Origin: Meghimatium bilineatum
Lineage: Eukaryota; Mollusca; Gastropoda; Stylommatophora; Philomycidae
Reading direction: 5' to 3'
Assembly: GCA_034231615.1 (NCBI GenBank)
Contig: CM067322.1
Location: forward strand, 62,139,032 to 62,203,031
Length of the DNA stretch: 64,000 nt
Under the pieces are notes generated by a model, which worked only from the letters and a program-made list of their open reading frames with translations, was not told the origin of the DNA and did not search any database. Numbering within the stretch: the first letter of the stretch is position 1; each line of letters starts with the position of its first letter. Shown piece by piece: positions 12,100 to 23,918 of the stretch. The position numbers were made by a program, and so were the translations under genes.

Positions 12100-12725
12100 C
12101 CACAGAAATCAATCAATCACCACGCTAAGTGGTATAGACAATCATGCTTCTTCACAACTCTCTATCTCTTGTTTTGTTAATAAGTTCAGTTGGTGACTTC
12201 TTTTTGTGCCACTGTGACAACTCATACAGAAATTTCTCTCTTTGTCTTCCTATATTTCTTCTCCCCATGATCTTTTCGGTGGTTACTAAATGTTGAAGTT
12301 TTACTTTTCTCATCACATGCCCTAAAAATCTTGTCTGTTTCAAATTTTCGCTATAATTTGTCATTTTACTTCAGCATCTCTGAGAACATAGAAATATTCT
12401 TGGCTGTCCATGTAATTTTCATCATTCTTCTTAAAAACCACATCTTAGTTGCCTCCAGCTTATCTTGGGCACTTTTATTTACTGTCCATGCTTCAGGATT
12501 GGCTCAATATAACATCCTAACACTCAAACTTGTGCATGAATTGTACTACACTGTCAAGCAGAGCTTGAAGTTCGTGTTCGCTCCCTGCAGTCAGAACTGT
12601 ATCAGCAATCAGGATGTCATAAACACAACAGTGAATCAAAGAAGAGTGAATCAGGTATACTGAGACACTTGCCCATTTGTGGTAGAAGGGATGACAAACC
12701 CAAACTGGCGAGCCAAAAGTTAGAA
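12100..12725 (-). pseudogene. RTE-like LINE 3' half, decayed
   Basis: Minus-strand frames contain DILIADTVLTAGSEHELQAL (active-site region with YADD mutated), a thumb remnant, and RFLGHVMRKVKLQHLV...IMGRRNIGRQREKFL with KTRDREL near the stop. Several frameshifts and stops are present. It resembles the fragment at 62740-63150, which is probably the same family. Confidence 0.8.
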
Positions 12726-12777
12726 ACAAAATAGGAACTTCAGAAATAGTGTCTGCTGTGATTTAAACCAATTTTAT

Positions 12778-13033
12778 GCCCGTGTGTTGCTGTGGCCTGA
12801 GAGGGGAGCAAAGAATAGCAACACTGTTTACCTTCCATGCATGTCACAAGAGGCTACTAAGGAGGTTATGGGGTAGAGTTGGCCGTCCCATTCCATATAG
12901 GGCCGAAGTGACCCAAAGCCATGCTGAAGTCTCATGTGTCAGTAAAAAAGGCACAGATATTGCAACCATGACACAACTCATTCCGTTCTCTGAACTACAT
13001 CCTGCTAGAGTTTGAGAACGAATGCAGAAGAAG
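12778..13033 (+). mobile_element. SINE, long form, with 13-bp target duplication
   Basis: This is the clearest full-length long form, 256 bp. It starts GCCCGTGTGTTGCTGTGGCC, carries the CATGCATGTCACAAGAGGC block, and ends GAACGAATGCAGAAGAAG. AAACCAATTTTAT is present exactly at 12765-12777 and 13034-13046, which defines both ends. No consensus pol III B box is obvious, so the source RNA is unknown. Confidence 0.93.
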
Positions 13034-13129
13034 AAACCAATTTTATACTGAATGATTTCCACACAGTTTGTCTTAGAAAGGTTATGAACACCAAATGGCA
13101 AGATAAGATTCCGGATACCACTGTGCTTG

Positions 13130-13390
13130 AAAGAGTTGGCATCCCTAGCATTGAAACTTTTCTGATATAAACACAAATTCACTGACAAGTTCAAATAGTA
13201 CTAATGGCTGACCATAGTCTACCAAAAATACTCTATGGTGAAATGAAGAACAGCATGAGGTATAAAGGTGGATAAAAGAAGCTTACAAGGTCTCATTAAA
13301 GATCTCACTGAAAGCCTTTGACATAAACTATAACACATGGAAAGATACTGCATGAAATGGAGCTACATGGTACTCTTAAATTTAAAAAAA
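13130..13390 (+). pseudogene. LINE C-terminal fragment
   Basis: The plus strand reads MADHSLPKILYGEMK followed by a decayed SLKAFDIN-type segment, the conserved stretch near the end of endonuclease/RT LINE proteins (compare the RLPKQLLYGEL motif). The same family appears inverted at 29715-29885. It is truncated and frameshifted. Confidence 0.65.
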
Positions 13391-13559
13391 TGTGCAACAA
13401 TATGTGAAAAAAGGAGAAATGTGAAGACTAGCTAGAAAGTTAAAGGCAGATTAAATACCATCAAAAGTGATCATCCCTTGCCCAAACTGTTCAAGGACAT
13501 TTGGGACTTGCATAGGCTTATCAGCCACCTACAGACTTATAGACAAGGTCATATTTCTA

Positions 13560-15120
13560 ACTGAATTTCATATTGTGTATGTAATATATGGTTATCATTA
13601 CCTGTGATGGATGAACATAAAACATAATGAATAAACAGTATTAGATAAAGGGTAGTGTATCTAAAAAAAATGAAACAAGACATCAGTTTGCACTAGTGAT
13701 CCAAAATAATATATCTAATGATGAGAACATCAAGAAAGATACCAGGGTAGTTATCATACACATTAGCCATGGGAAAAAACTTGGTTTTAACAAAAAAATA
13801 TTTCCTGCATTGCAGTTTGTGCAGGAAAATGAAAGGACATGGGAGACAACCCAGACTAAAGACACATCCCCTGATGCTGAAAATGGAGTGTGTCAGGTAA
13901 TGTAAAATATCAGAAAATATGACGGTCAAATATATCATCACGGCATTTGCTCCTATTATCTATCTACAACCAAAAAAGAGAGTTGGTAGGTCCCTGCATT
14001 GTAAAAGTCCATCCAAATAACTAATGCCTCTACAAAGCAGATGTCAGGACCAAAAAAACAAACCAATGTAATTAATTTTACCTGAAGGTCTAAGGAGAAG
14101 CTGCTTAAAACCTGAAAAAAGACAATGAACTTCACTCTTGTGACAGGATTAAGAATATAGCATGAATACAGATATAACTGCAGAAGAAGAAATAATTAAT
14201 TAGTAATGGTCTCCATGCTCAGGCAATAGCTAAACATACCAATATATCCCACACATTTTTAAACCAAACTAAGCAAATGAAATTATGGTTATAGTCTACA
14301 TAAGAACATTTTTTATTTCAAATAAAAATCTCCCCCTCTCAAAACAATATCCCAATGAACTTTATATACATATATAACAGAAGCAGATTAATGTATTTAG
14401 TATTAACTGTATAGAATATCAGCAGCAAACATTAGTAATACATTAGTAAGCAATATCATTTTTTTAAATTGTGACGTTTCTCACATCACAATTTTTTTTA
14501 AATCATTTTGTTTTATTGTGATGTTTCTTACTTATCTATAATAATTTAATGTAATATACAAATATAATTCTGTAGTTTATGAACACGTTGTTCCTGAGAC
14601 AAAAAAAAATTCACATGTTGGATGTGAGGTCACTAAACACTTTGCTTCACATATCTTACTGCAAATTATATTGCATAAGAACATCTGTATATCAATAAAT
14701 ATGTCTGAAATCATCAATCTCATAACACTATGTACTAATTACAGAGAATTATGACAGCATACATTTAGCTGCAACTGCTTATCCTCCTGTTCATCAGCTA
14801 ATCATGATTGTGGTGGATTGTAACTGCTCACATTGTTGTGATGATGTGCATGTGTTGGTTCACAAATTTCTGTGTTTCTATTCCTGACATAGAAAGTGTA
14901 CAATTTATTTGTGCGCTTCTTACTTATTATTAAATAATGTAACTTTAAAAATAAATTTGAATACGTCAATTTTACAAAATTATCAAACATAGTGCTTGTA
15001 ATGATAATTGTATTTAATAATATTAACATCTGCAATGATGTGTTGTTATTATATAATACTTGAATTACAAATTCAGTTCAAACCCATTATTTGTTGATAT
15101 CATTGGCCATGTTCACAAAA
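13560..15120. other. No gene seen
   Basis: AT-rich DNA with no coding signal or known repeat recognised; short open frames here lack any family resemblance. Confidence 0.45.
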
Positions 15121-15182
15121 AATGTAAACATTAATGGATATATAAATATATATATATATATAAATCCGTTAATGTTTACATT
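15121..15182. repeat. Small palindrome with TA core
   Basis: AATGTAAACATTAA at the left is mirrored by TTAATGTTTACATT at the right around a TA-repeat centre. It would form a hairpin of about 25 bp. Its role is unknown. Confidence 0.8.
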
Positions 15183-15307
15183 AAAAAAATTTACATTACA
15201 GATTATTAAAACACGTCTAAATATACTGGCACAGAATTGCACTAAAATCAGGCTATATTTTTATACATAAAGGAATGTTCAGTTGGTAGAATTTTAAACA
15301 TTTACCA

Positions 15308-15413
15308 ACATTAAGTTACCAATAAACAGGATAACATCTTGACAAAATCTCGTTATCTCCACTTTTTTTGCAGTAGAAAAGTGTGGATGTCATCTTGAAC
15401 ATATACTGGCCTG
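15308..15413 (+). repeat. About 105-bp direct repeat, copy 1
   Basis: Nearly identical to 16475-16573. Both contain CAGGATAACATCTTGACAAA and GTAGAAAAGTGTGGATGTCA. The two copies lie about 1.17 kb apart in the same orientation and may bound an unrecognised element or a duplication. Confidence 0.85.
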
Positions 15414-15734
15414 ATACTGAATTCTTCACATTGACACAACAAACTGAATGAATGCCTGTTGTTTTTTCTTCACCTTTGTTATTAGGCATGTATGCCTATT
15501 GTGGACATAGTTTAACATAAATTGGTCCTTGAAATAATTTCAATCTATGTACAAGTTTTACATTGTTAAATGTTGTATACAAATTATATCCATGTCCCAA
15601 TAAAGCATCGTACTGGTAATTATATCTCACACTTTGCCATCATGAGAATCATCACAAATTATAAGCATTCCAATTATATATCTAAATAACCAAAATTTAA
15701 AAGACGCGATAGAACCGCCACTTGGGCAATGGTT

Positions 15735-15950
15735 TTTTTGTAAGGAAACCACTGTTCCAGTCTTCTTGGCTGTGTTTTTATAGTTGTGTTGTCTTAATTA
15801 GTTTTTGCTTCTTGATAAAGGTTCCAATAGGACCAATACATTGATAATTGTCTTTGTTTTATTGTTATTTCTTATTATTTTATATTGATAGTTATTTATC
15901 TACAGTAACCTTTATACTTAATTTAGTATTTACCAATTATATATCCCATT
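15735..15950 (+). repeat. Penelope-like terminal repeat fragment
   Basis: The copy contains CTTGATAAAGGTTCCAATAG, then an ACATTGATAATTG block, then the TTGTTTTATTGTTATTT tail. This is the same layout as the arms at 4084-4467 and the single copy at 41105-41340. Confidence 0.7.
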
Positions 15951-16474
15951 CTGCCATTGGCACAAATTATAAGCATCTCAATTTTATCTCACACTTTGCC
16001 ATCATGACAATCTGCACAAATTATTTTAGATGTAACGGAAAAATATTCACTTTTTTCTTTTAAAAACTGGCACAAAATAGTTTAGACCTTACAGAAAAAT
16101 ATTGAGTTATTCTTTGCAGAATATAATAAACACACAATGTTTGACTAGAAATGAAAGTGATCTAATTAAATTCAATTAAACTCTATAGATGACTATTTCT
16201 GTTGACTCATTTGAACAATTTAGTACTAAACTCATACAGTTGGGGAGGAAAAAATAGAAATAACACTGACCCACTTACCATAAAATAGAACTTAGGGCTT
16301 AGAGCTATGTGATAGAATACACCTTACATCTTATAACATGATATTATATGGGACTACTTTAACCTTACAATGTGTAGGGACATACAATAATTTATTTGCT
16401 CCCAATTCCCCTGGAATAGAGGGGCATAAATGTCACTTTACACCTATTTTCATTATGACCTGACCTGATAGTTT

Positions 16475-16573
16475 CACATAACCAATAAACAGGATAACAT
16501 CTTGACAAAATCTCCTTATCTCCACTTTTTTGCGGTAGAAAAGTGTGGATGTCATCTTGAACATATGCTGGCA
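16475..16573 (+). repeat. About 105-bp direct repeat, copy 2
   Basis: Second copy of the repeat at 15308-15413. It differs at a few positions, including one T fewer in the poly-T run. The short motif CACACTTTGCCATCATGA also occurs twice between the copies, near 15629 and 15991, so the area looks internally duplicated. Confidence 0.85.
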
Positions 16574-16711
16574 TTAACTAATCTGCTATGATGGTCCTAT
16601 ACGCCTGAGGATAAAAGGTAAAGGCAAGACCAAGGGAGATGACTACTGCTTGCAGTCAGACAGTGAAATGTTACAAAAAGTAGATTTTCTATTGAAATCA
16701 TAAGCAGAGGT

Positions 16712-16866
16712 ACCGCTGATGATGGATGTTGTGGGTCTTGGTGCAAATAAAATGGCAACACAACATATTTTAATTCTCTGGACTACATCCTGCTGTAAAT
16801 CTAGTAGGATCATTGTCCTGCTACAAGAGAGATCCACTCGGAGCTTGAGAATGAATGTAGAAGAAG
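16712..16866 (+). mobile_element. SINE, short form, with 12-bp target duplication
   Basis: Short-form SINE with the central GACTACATCCTGCTGTAAAT and a GAATGTAGAAGAAG end. ATAAGCAGAGGT flanks it exactly at 16700-16711 and 16867-16878. Confidence 0.92.
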
Positions 16867-16879
16867 ATAAGCAGAGGTC

Positions 16880-18560
16880 TGAAGATCAAGCCAAAAAAAT
16901 GCATCATTATCTCACTAAATATGAAAATAGAAAGGTAGTGACAGAATGTGAGAAATAAATGGATGAAAGATACAACAAATATGTCTTTAGCATTGAAATG
17001 TACAAAACAATGAGATATTCGCACACAAAAACTGAAGGACAGCACATAGAAACTAAAACTATATATGAACGTTTGAACAGAACACGAAAGAGCAGCCATA
17101 ATTAATGGACATATGAGACTGCAAACAATATCAAATGTTTTCCAAAAATAAAATAAATGATTACTTTGAACTATGGAATTTTAAATGGATGAAAGTTATA
17201 TTCAATTAAAATCTTAAGTGAATAAAGCCACTACAATTTCATTTTATGAGTAATAACACAGTATACAGCTAATTTCACATGTGTCAATTTCCAGAAGGAT
17301 CATCCTCTATTTCTGTCCAAAATATTCCTTAAATTCAATATGGGTACATTCAATGAAACCTGAGTATTTTCTGTACAAATACAGACAATTTGTATTAGTT
17401 GATAGGTCACCTAATTTCATATTCATAATAGCATGTCATTAGAAGATAGCAGATAAGATTTGAAAGATATAATTTTAGCCAAGAAATCCTGTGCTACAGT
17501 GGACAATCTGCAGAAAACAGGAAGAAAGTTTACATAACTGCTCACTGAACCATACCACAAGAAGAAAACTATAGTTATCAGAAATAGCTCTGATGGATAA
17601 GCTCTACAGTCATGTCATGGGCCACAGTACAGTTCATAGAAAAAAAATGTTGGGAATATGATCAATATACATCAAGTATGTATATTCTTAAGTTACCATG
17701 AATATGAACCGATTGACCAAGACAAAGACAACAAAAACAAACAAACCCAGAGTAAATTCCCAGAGAGCTACAAATATTTCAATAAGTACATACATTATGC
17801 AGTCGTACTACAAGGACCATTTAGGTCTTCTTGCTGTGAAGTGATAAATGTTAATAACACTTAAATAAAAACACAGTTGTTTCAGGTATAACATGGACAA
17901 ATGAACAATATAATTATAAAGTATCAAGGAATTCAGGTGAAACTTGAAACAGGATAATGAAGTTTTGCTAATCACTGCTAACACACACACAAATCAATGT
18001 TTTGACCAAAAAACCTTTATCAAGAACACAACATAACACATGATGAGTAAGAAATGACACTACCCACATTCACACAATAATGGCTAAATTAGATAAAACT
18101 AAGAATTATTTTAAAAATCAGAAGGCAGCAGATGATATTTGAACAAGGTTCGCTCACCTGACATTGATTCACTTCGCAACTAAAGTCAACACATTTTAAG
18201 AATTCGACCAAATCCCATACCTACCCTGTGTCTTGATCTATCATAGTAACTTTAGAATACACATGTACAAATATGATGTCTTGACTACAATCACATATTT
18301 TTTTTACAGATGATTGGTCAAACTTGGAAAGTATTATAATTCAAGTTTCAAAGAAAATCTGTGTCATCTGAAAATACCTACCGGTAGTTCAAATCTAGAA
18401 AACAATCATTTGATTTTTTCAACAATTTCTTATTGTTTCCTTATATTATTCAAATACAGCATGTCAAATAACCAATGCCATTTCATGTATAAAACATCCT
18501 GATATTTTAACTTTTTTTATATTCAACCAAATAATATAAGATTATGTTACAGTTTTAGCA
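16880..18560. other. No gene seen; one Penelope-like tail trace
   Basis: AT-rich DNA downstream of the FAM89-type gene. Around 17930-18060 a minus-strand trace of the tail family also seen at 24440-24810 and 34970-35310 is visible (AACCTTTATCAAGAACACAAC). Nothing else was recognised. Confidence 0.45.
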
Positions 18561-18562
18561 CT

Positions 18563-18871
18563 TTAGAAATCATTGTCGGCTCGCAAGACAAGCTCTGTTA
18601 TCTGCTTTAGAAGACTAGAAGCACTTTGACTGTTTTCTCCAAGTTCTGATGTATCCAATTGATCATGAGATGACAATAGCACCCCATCCTCTCCCCAGTC
18701 ACTATCATCATTCAAGCTTGACATTGAACCCATGTAACTGGCGGTTCCTAAGGAATATTCTGAACCTGTTTCAGAATATCGTTCTGCAATAGTCGATTTG
18801 TATTCCTGGACAGCCTCGTGTAGTGACAAGAGTTGACAAAATAAAGAAATATCAAGATACCTCAGGTCTTT
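18563..18871 (-). CDS. FAM89-like adaptor, last coding exon
   Basis: Exon 2 of the gene whose first exon is at 24947-25366. On the minus strand it begins after a CCCCAG acceptor and encodes KDLRYLDISLFCQLLSLHEA and on to a TAA, 102 residues. The start lines up residue for residue with the FAM89A/B core after the ...EM junction (compare [20 protein letters not shown] in human FAM89B). That core is the leucine-rich helix of the FAM89/LURAP family. After it comes a Ser/Thr- and acid-rich tail with a DWGED patch and a final helix-like SSLLKQITELVLRADNDF. The exon is phase 0 at its 5' side, matching exon 1. In vertebrates the family acts as cytoplasmic adaptors of the MRCK/LIMK actin pathway; that role here is inference. 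Confidence 0.92.
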   Translation of the reverse strand, partial: KDLRYLDISLFCQLLSLHEAVQEYKSTIAERYSETGSEYSLGTASYMGSMSSLNDDSDWGEDGVLLSSHDQLDTSELGENSQSASSLLKQITELVLRADNDF

Positions 18872-19089
18872 CTGGGGATCATAAATCGTAACATGAAATT
18901 AATTTAAAAAATTTAAAATAAAACATTTGTAATATTTTTGTTGCTCATCTCCATTTCCAAAATTGAATGGATCAAGTGATCTAATATTTAAAACACATTT
19001 CTTCTTTAATTTAAATAATTTGAAGTCGAGGCTCAGTACTGTCTCCATCTCAGTTTCTTGTGTTCCTAAATGATCTAATCTGCTAACTG

Positions 19090-20460
19090 CCACAAAATTT
19101 AAGAGTCGCAATGTATGCTGATGACTTGGTGGTGTCGTGTGTAGAAGAACATCTAAAGATCGGCAACAGGAAAATACAAAAAGCAGCAGACAACATATCA
19201 GCATGAGCAGAGAAATTGACAATAAAGATCAATGCTTAAAAATCTCTTCATGCTCTTAAATAAGGACAAAGCAAGATATAAAACTCAGAAATATATGTAT
19301 CTAAACAGAAGAGGAGTTAGTGTACCTGATCACCCCACTAGATAAGAGATTGATATGGAGGCCTCACATTGAGAAAATAGAGGCAACATCATAAAAGAAA
19401 CTTGCTATCCTTAAGAAATTGGCAGGAACAAGCCTCTAAAGAAGGTATTACAGGTGCAATTAGACGAGTACTTACCATATAGGTGGGACACTAAGACAAT
19501 GATCTACGCAGAAAAGTACAAGAGCTTTTCAACACATCCAACACAACCAAGACCAGATTCGGTGACCTAGCGAGTGGAAGGTTGAAGAGAAGCAGTTTTC
19601 TTCACCGATAAAAAAACCTAGAGAATACAAGGACGAACAACCAGACATAAAATAAATAACCAACACTTTTCCCATTCCTTGGGAGAAATATCAAAATCTA
19701 AGTATCAGAACCACCATAGACAACCTACACTATGAAAGAGTTGAATACTCTTAAAAAAACATGCTCACCATTCAGCAACTTGATTGAAGATATGTACCCT
19801 AGAGAAGCATGGATACAAGTATATAATGAAGGATCAGAAACCAAAGAAGTGAAGAAAAGTGGTGCTGGAGTGTACAGAAAATATCAAGAGAAAGAAAATT
19901 CCACATGTTTACCAACTGGAATATTCTGCTGCAACTACTCTGCAGAAGTATAGGCCATAACCATTGTTTCGGAATAATTAAAAGCACAAGCCAATGTCAG
20001 TAGATGGTGTTTCTTACATGTACAGATGTAATGTCTGTCCCTACAAGCCCTTGACAGTGGCAATCTGTCAGACCTGAAGGAAGCCATACAAGAAGTGAGC
20101 ATCCAAAGAATGGTAGTACCACAGTGGATACTATCCTACTGTGCCATACCAGAAATAAAAAGGCAGATATGCAAGAAAAAGAAGGAGCAACAAAAATGTC
20201 AAGAAAGCACAAGGACAGGATACAACAGACTAAACAGCCACTTACATAGATTAAGATTGACTCCATCATGCATGAGCAGGCAGCACAGACTGTGAAACAT
20301 ATCCTGCAAGACTGCATTACATTAAACCAGTTGAAGGAGGAGCAATGGTCTTGAGACAGACATTCACAAAAAGGTGTATGGAAGTCTTGAGGAGCTTTAA
20401 AATACAGCAACATTTATAAAGAAAACCAGACTTGCTGCATAGACATGTTAAACTGCAAAC
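19090..20460 (+). pseudogene. LINE RT to RNase H, decayed copy
   Basis: On the plus strand AMYADDLVVSCVEEHL marks the RT active site near 19110. It is followed by connection-domain remnants and a broken RNase H (IQVYNEGSETKEVKKSGAGV, where YTDGS has become YNEGS). It ends near a CAAACAAGAAGAAGC tail at about 20470. Many stops and frameshifts separate the blocks. It belongs to the same family as the near-complete copy at 44730-48655. Confidence 0.85.
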
Positions 20461-20511
20461 AAGAAGAAGCAGAATAAGAAAAACATGAAGTTTCAACGCA
20501 AATAATGAGCT

Positions 20512-20670
20512 TCCACCGAAGACGGATGTGTCAGGCTATTGGTGCAAATAAAATGGTGATACAACACATTTCCATTCTCTGGACTACATCTTGCAGGAAA
20601 TCTAGTAGGGCTATTGTCCTACAAGAGAGATCCAGTGGAAGTTTGAGAATGAACTCTAAAGAAGAAGAAG
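20512..20670 (+). mobile_element. SINE, short form
   Basis: It begins TCCACCGAAGACGGATGTGT and ends in GAAGAAGAAG. Flanks AAATAATGAGCT (20500-20511) and AAATACTAAGCT (20671-20682) match at 10 of 12 positions, an ageing target duplication. Confidence 0.9.
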
Positions 20671-20789
20671 AAATACTAAGCTGGTACACATTACAAAACA
20701 AATAAGGGGAAACAAAGGAGATAAAGAACTTCTTGTGTAAATGGAAGAAGATAATAATAAAACTAATAGTGTTATTGCATCACTAGGAA

Positions 20790-21340
20790 TATTTTAATGT
20801 AATGCACTACACTCCATGCTCTAGAAAACTACTAGACCTGCAAATATTACTAACAGAACTAAACAGTCTGTGCAAAGTTGCCATGCAGTGAATACACAAA
20901 CTGTGGAGTACCTGTTATGCGAAAGCAGATCAGCTGGCAAGGGAAGATGCTGATGATCAACCAGATGTGCCAATAACTTGCCATCAAAATAAACAGATGA
21001 TCAATGCAATTTGAAAGCCAACATCAACACAAGATGATTACCAAGTTATGAATAGACTAGAATAAGCTGTCATTCTACGCTGAACTGGACACAACTGACT
21101 CCGCAGCCACATGTATTCAAAGTTCAAAATTGGCAACACAGATATGTGTACATATAGACAGACAGCAGACCATATACTTCAAGAATGTTCTGAATATTAA
21201 ATTATGAAGCAAACATACTGGCCAAAAGAAACAACACTATAAGAAAAACTCTATGGATCTCTGTACAAGTTACAAAACCCAGTCAAGTTTATAGAAGAGA
21301 CAAAACTTCAGATATAAACAAATTTCAGGCAAACAAATGA
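20790..21340 (+). pseudogene. LINE RNase H/C-terminal fragment
   Basis: Broken frames match the end of the 44730-48655 LINE: the AKADQLAREDADDQPDVPIT region, then LRSHMYSKFKIGNTDMCTY, and a 3' UTR ending near CAAATGAAGAAGAA at about 21340. The copy is 5'-truncated inside the RNase H domain. Confidence 0.8.
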
Positions 21341-21619
21341 AGAAGAATCTAGTTCTGAAGATGAGGGTGTAAAAAAATATTTTTAACAATTATAATGTTT
21401 CAATGGTTGGGTTAAAAATAAAATAAGATAAGATGCTGATACTTGTTTCTAATGTTCATTAACGGATTGCCATTATTCTAATGGGTATTGGACCACTAAG
21501 GAATATTTCAGGATGAGTTAGTAAATAGATTTTCATTCATAAATTTCACAACTTAATTTTTATTTTTGTAATGCTGACATTCAGAAGGTTTGATTTTTAA
21601 ATATGACCTTCCTTTTAGA

Positions 21620-21800
21620 AAGTGCATGTTAAGAAAGGAATGGGTCACACTAGTAGACAACTCAGTTGTCAGCAGCATCACATGGATATACTGCCTTGAG
21701 CAAGTAGGGGTAAGAGGCAATGAAAGAACAGACTCATTAGAGAGCAATTCTGTGATTAATGACTCAGTGCTTAGAAGAGATAGGGCTGACCTAATAAGAG
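21620..21800 (+). pseudogene. R1-like LINE RNase H fragment
   Basis: The plus strand encodes ITWIYCLEQVGVRGNERTDS. This is the end of a LINE RNase H domain (usually W-x-PGH-x-GVRGNERAD). The active-site His is replaced in this copy. It abuts the left end of the DNA transposon at 21819, so the transposon probably jumped into this dead LINE. Confidence 0.75.
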
Positions 21801-21818
21801 TGGTCACTGACTTACTAA

Positions 21819-21909
21819 CACTGCGCAACAAAAAAAAGTTTTGTTTTTTTACAAGTATAAAATTAGTCAATTCCTACTGAAAATGGGTTGAGAAAAACGA
21901 ATATGACAT
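21819..21909. repeat. Left terminal inverted repeat of the transposon
   Basis: The outer 12-bp CACTGCGCAACA and the inner 39-bp block beginning TTCCTACTGAAAATG mirror 23919-24000. The 40 bases between are poly-A/T rich and not conserved. Confidence 0.9.
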
Positions 21910-21979
21910 CATAAAATGTTTATTAGCTCTAGTTTTTGAGTTATTGTAATTTCAATATTTGTATTAAAAATCCAATTTC

Positions 21980-23647
21980 TTATTGTTTCCTTTTCCTCTT
22001 GTATACCACTTCTGGAGCTTCTCTTGTGACATTCCAGCAGTAGTCAGCAAGCATGGATGTATTCCACTTACCCTGGTACCTTTTTTCCATCAATGCAATG
22101 TCTTGGTGGAAACGCTCCCCATGTTCATCACTTACTGCACCACAATTTGGAGGGAAGAAATCAAGATGAGAATCCAGGAAGTGGATCTTAAGTGACATGT
22201 TGCAACCTAATTGTTGATATGCTGTCAGAAGTTCATTAATAGCAACAGGATAGTTATCACTTCTATGATTGCCCAGGAAATTTTGTACAACACATTTGAA
22301 AGATTGCCATGCACCTTTCTCATTCCCATGAATAATGGCATCAAAATGCTCATCTTTCAACAGTTCCCTTATCTGTGGGCCTAAAAATAATCCTTCCTTT
22401 ATTTTACCATCACTAAGGTAATGAAATTTTTTCCTCAAGTACTTAAATGCCCCTCCCTCCCTATTCATGCCCTTGATAAAGTTCTTCATTAGCCCCAATT
22501 TAATATGAAGAGGAGGTAGAATTATTTTATTTCTATCAACCAAAGAAATTTGCTGTACATTATTTTCACCAGGCTCCATAACCTTCCTATCAGGCCAAGT
22601 TTTCCTAATGTAATGAGAAGTTCTCTGTCGACTGTCCCATTCACACAGAAAGCAACAATATTTTGTGTAACCTAATTGCATGCCAAGTAAAATTGCAATA
22701 ACTTTCAAGTCTGCACAAACCTGCCACTGATGATCATCATATTTTATTGCTTTAAGAAGTAATTTAATATTTTCATAAGTCTCCTTCATGTTGACAGCAT
22801 GGCCTATAGGGATAGAAGGTAATGAATTGCCATTGTGTAGCAAAACTGCTTTCAAACTTAACTTTGATGAGTCAATGAATAACCTCCACTCTTGTTGTAT
22901 GTGCTCTATTTTCAAAGCTTCCATAAGCCCATTAACATCATGGCAAGCAACAATGCTATTATTCATTGTGAAAAATGGAGTTAGAGATTTCTGACGTTCT
23001 CTGTACATAGACACCTTAACATTTTTATCCAGGAGATTCCACTGCTGAAGTCTTGATGCAAGAAGTTCAGCTTTTGTTTTAGATAAGTCAAGATCTCGAA
23101 TTAAGTCACTTAGTTCATTTTGAGAAATTCTATGTAGAATATCAACAGAACCTATTGGTGTGAATTGAGTATCTTCCTGTTCAAACTCAGGTTGTATTTC
23201 TTGACCACAATCTGCATCAAGCTCTATAACTTTCTGGTTGGGTGAGGTAGGAACAGACAGATCTTTTCCATGTGGTACTGGCCGTATAGCTGATGGAATA
23301 TTGGGGTAATTCAAAGTCCACTTCTTCTTTTTAGATATTCCGTGTTGGAGAGGAGGCACCATACAAAAATAGCAGTCACTTACATGATCTCTCGGCTCTC
23401 TCCATATCATAGGAATCGCGAAAGGCATTGAGCGCACTTTGCCATTCAGCCAACCACAGAGTTTCACAGTACATGTAATACAGCAAATGTGAGGTGCCCA
23501 GGGTTTGTCTTGATCACCTATCTTACAGCCGAAGTAAAGATGATATGCAGTTTTAATTAAAGGTGTAATTTTCCGTTTTTGAGACAACGTCCCCTCGCCA
23601 CAAACATAGCATAAATTGTTAGCACTATTAACGCACTTTCGTGACAT
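21980..23647 (-). CDS. CMC-type transposase, intact 555 aa
   Basis: This is the single open frame of the transposon. The first ATG is at 23647; four further open codons upstream start with TTG. The N-terminus (about 1-100) is cysteine-rich, with CYVC at 13-16, more Cys at 41, 55, 56 and 59, and CYFC at 92-95, and probably binds zinc and DNA. Residues 175-208 look like a SAP-type helix pair. The catalytic half has FIDSSK (Asp 259), CADLKVIAILLGMQL (Asp 313) followed by a C-x2-C (332-335) and His 345, then PPLHIKLGLMKNF (from 378), and finally SDEHGERFHQDI (Glu 508/511). Asp, Asp plus C-x2-C, an LH-x-K block and Glu in this order are the layout of CMC/Tnp2-type DDE transposases. Assignment of the exact catalytic residues is inference. 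No stop or frameshift is present. Confidence 0.85.
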   Translation of the reverse strand: MSRKCVNSANNLCYVCGEGTLSQKRKITPLIKTAYHLYFGCKIGDQDKPWAPHICCITCTVKLCGWLNGKVRSMPFAIPMIWREPRDHVSDCYFCMVPPLQHGISKKKKWTLNYPNIPSAIRPVPHGKDLSVPTSPNQKVIELDADCGQEIQPEFEQEDTQFTPIGSVDILHRISQNELSDLIRDLDLSKTKAELLASRLQQWNLLDKNVKVSMYRERQKSLTPFFTMNNSIVACHDVNGLMEALKIEHIQQEWRLFIDSSKLSLKAVLLHNGNSLPSIPIGHAVNMKETYENIKLLLKAIKYDDHQWQVCADLKVIAILLGMQLGYTKYCCFLCEWDSRQRTSHYIRKTWPDRKVMEPGENNVQQISLVDRNKIILPPLHIKLGLMKNFIKGMNREGGAFKYLRKKFHYLSDGKIKEGLFLGPQIRELLKDEHFDAIIHGNEKGAWQSFKCVVQNFLGNHRSDNYPVAINELLTAYQQLGCNMSLKIHFLDSHLDFFPPNCGAVSDEHGERFHQDIALMEKRYQGKWNTSMLADYCWNVTREAPEVVYKRKRKQ

Positions 23648-23918
23648 TATGGAATCCAATCTTTATACAAATTCAGACATTTATAGCACTGGAAAATAAA
23701 ATATATATATACTACTTGAAAATATTAATTATATACACATGTTGAAATATGTGGTTTGTTTTTTACATCAACACACGATTTAAACAATATAGTGGCCATT
23801 GAGAGAAGTCGCACGGTGTCAACATGCATTTGTCGCTGAATAAATTTTTCCTTTTCCACTTTTTTCGACACAATAAACAAGGAATATCACAACAATAAGA
23901 GCAAACTGAGAATTTTTA

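Noticed and set aside
18827-18829. Start of the FAM89-like last exon at a TTG codon
   Set aside because: The frame is open further upstream to a CAG acceptor, and the extra residues (KDLRYLDISLFCQLL) are the most conserved part of the family.
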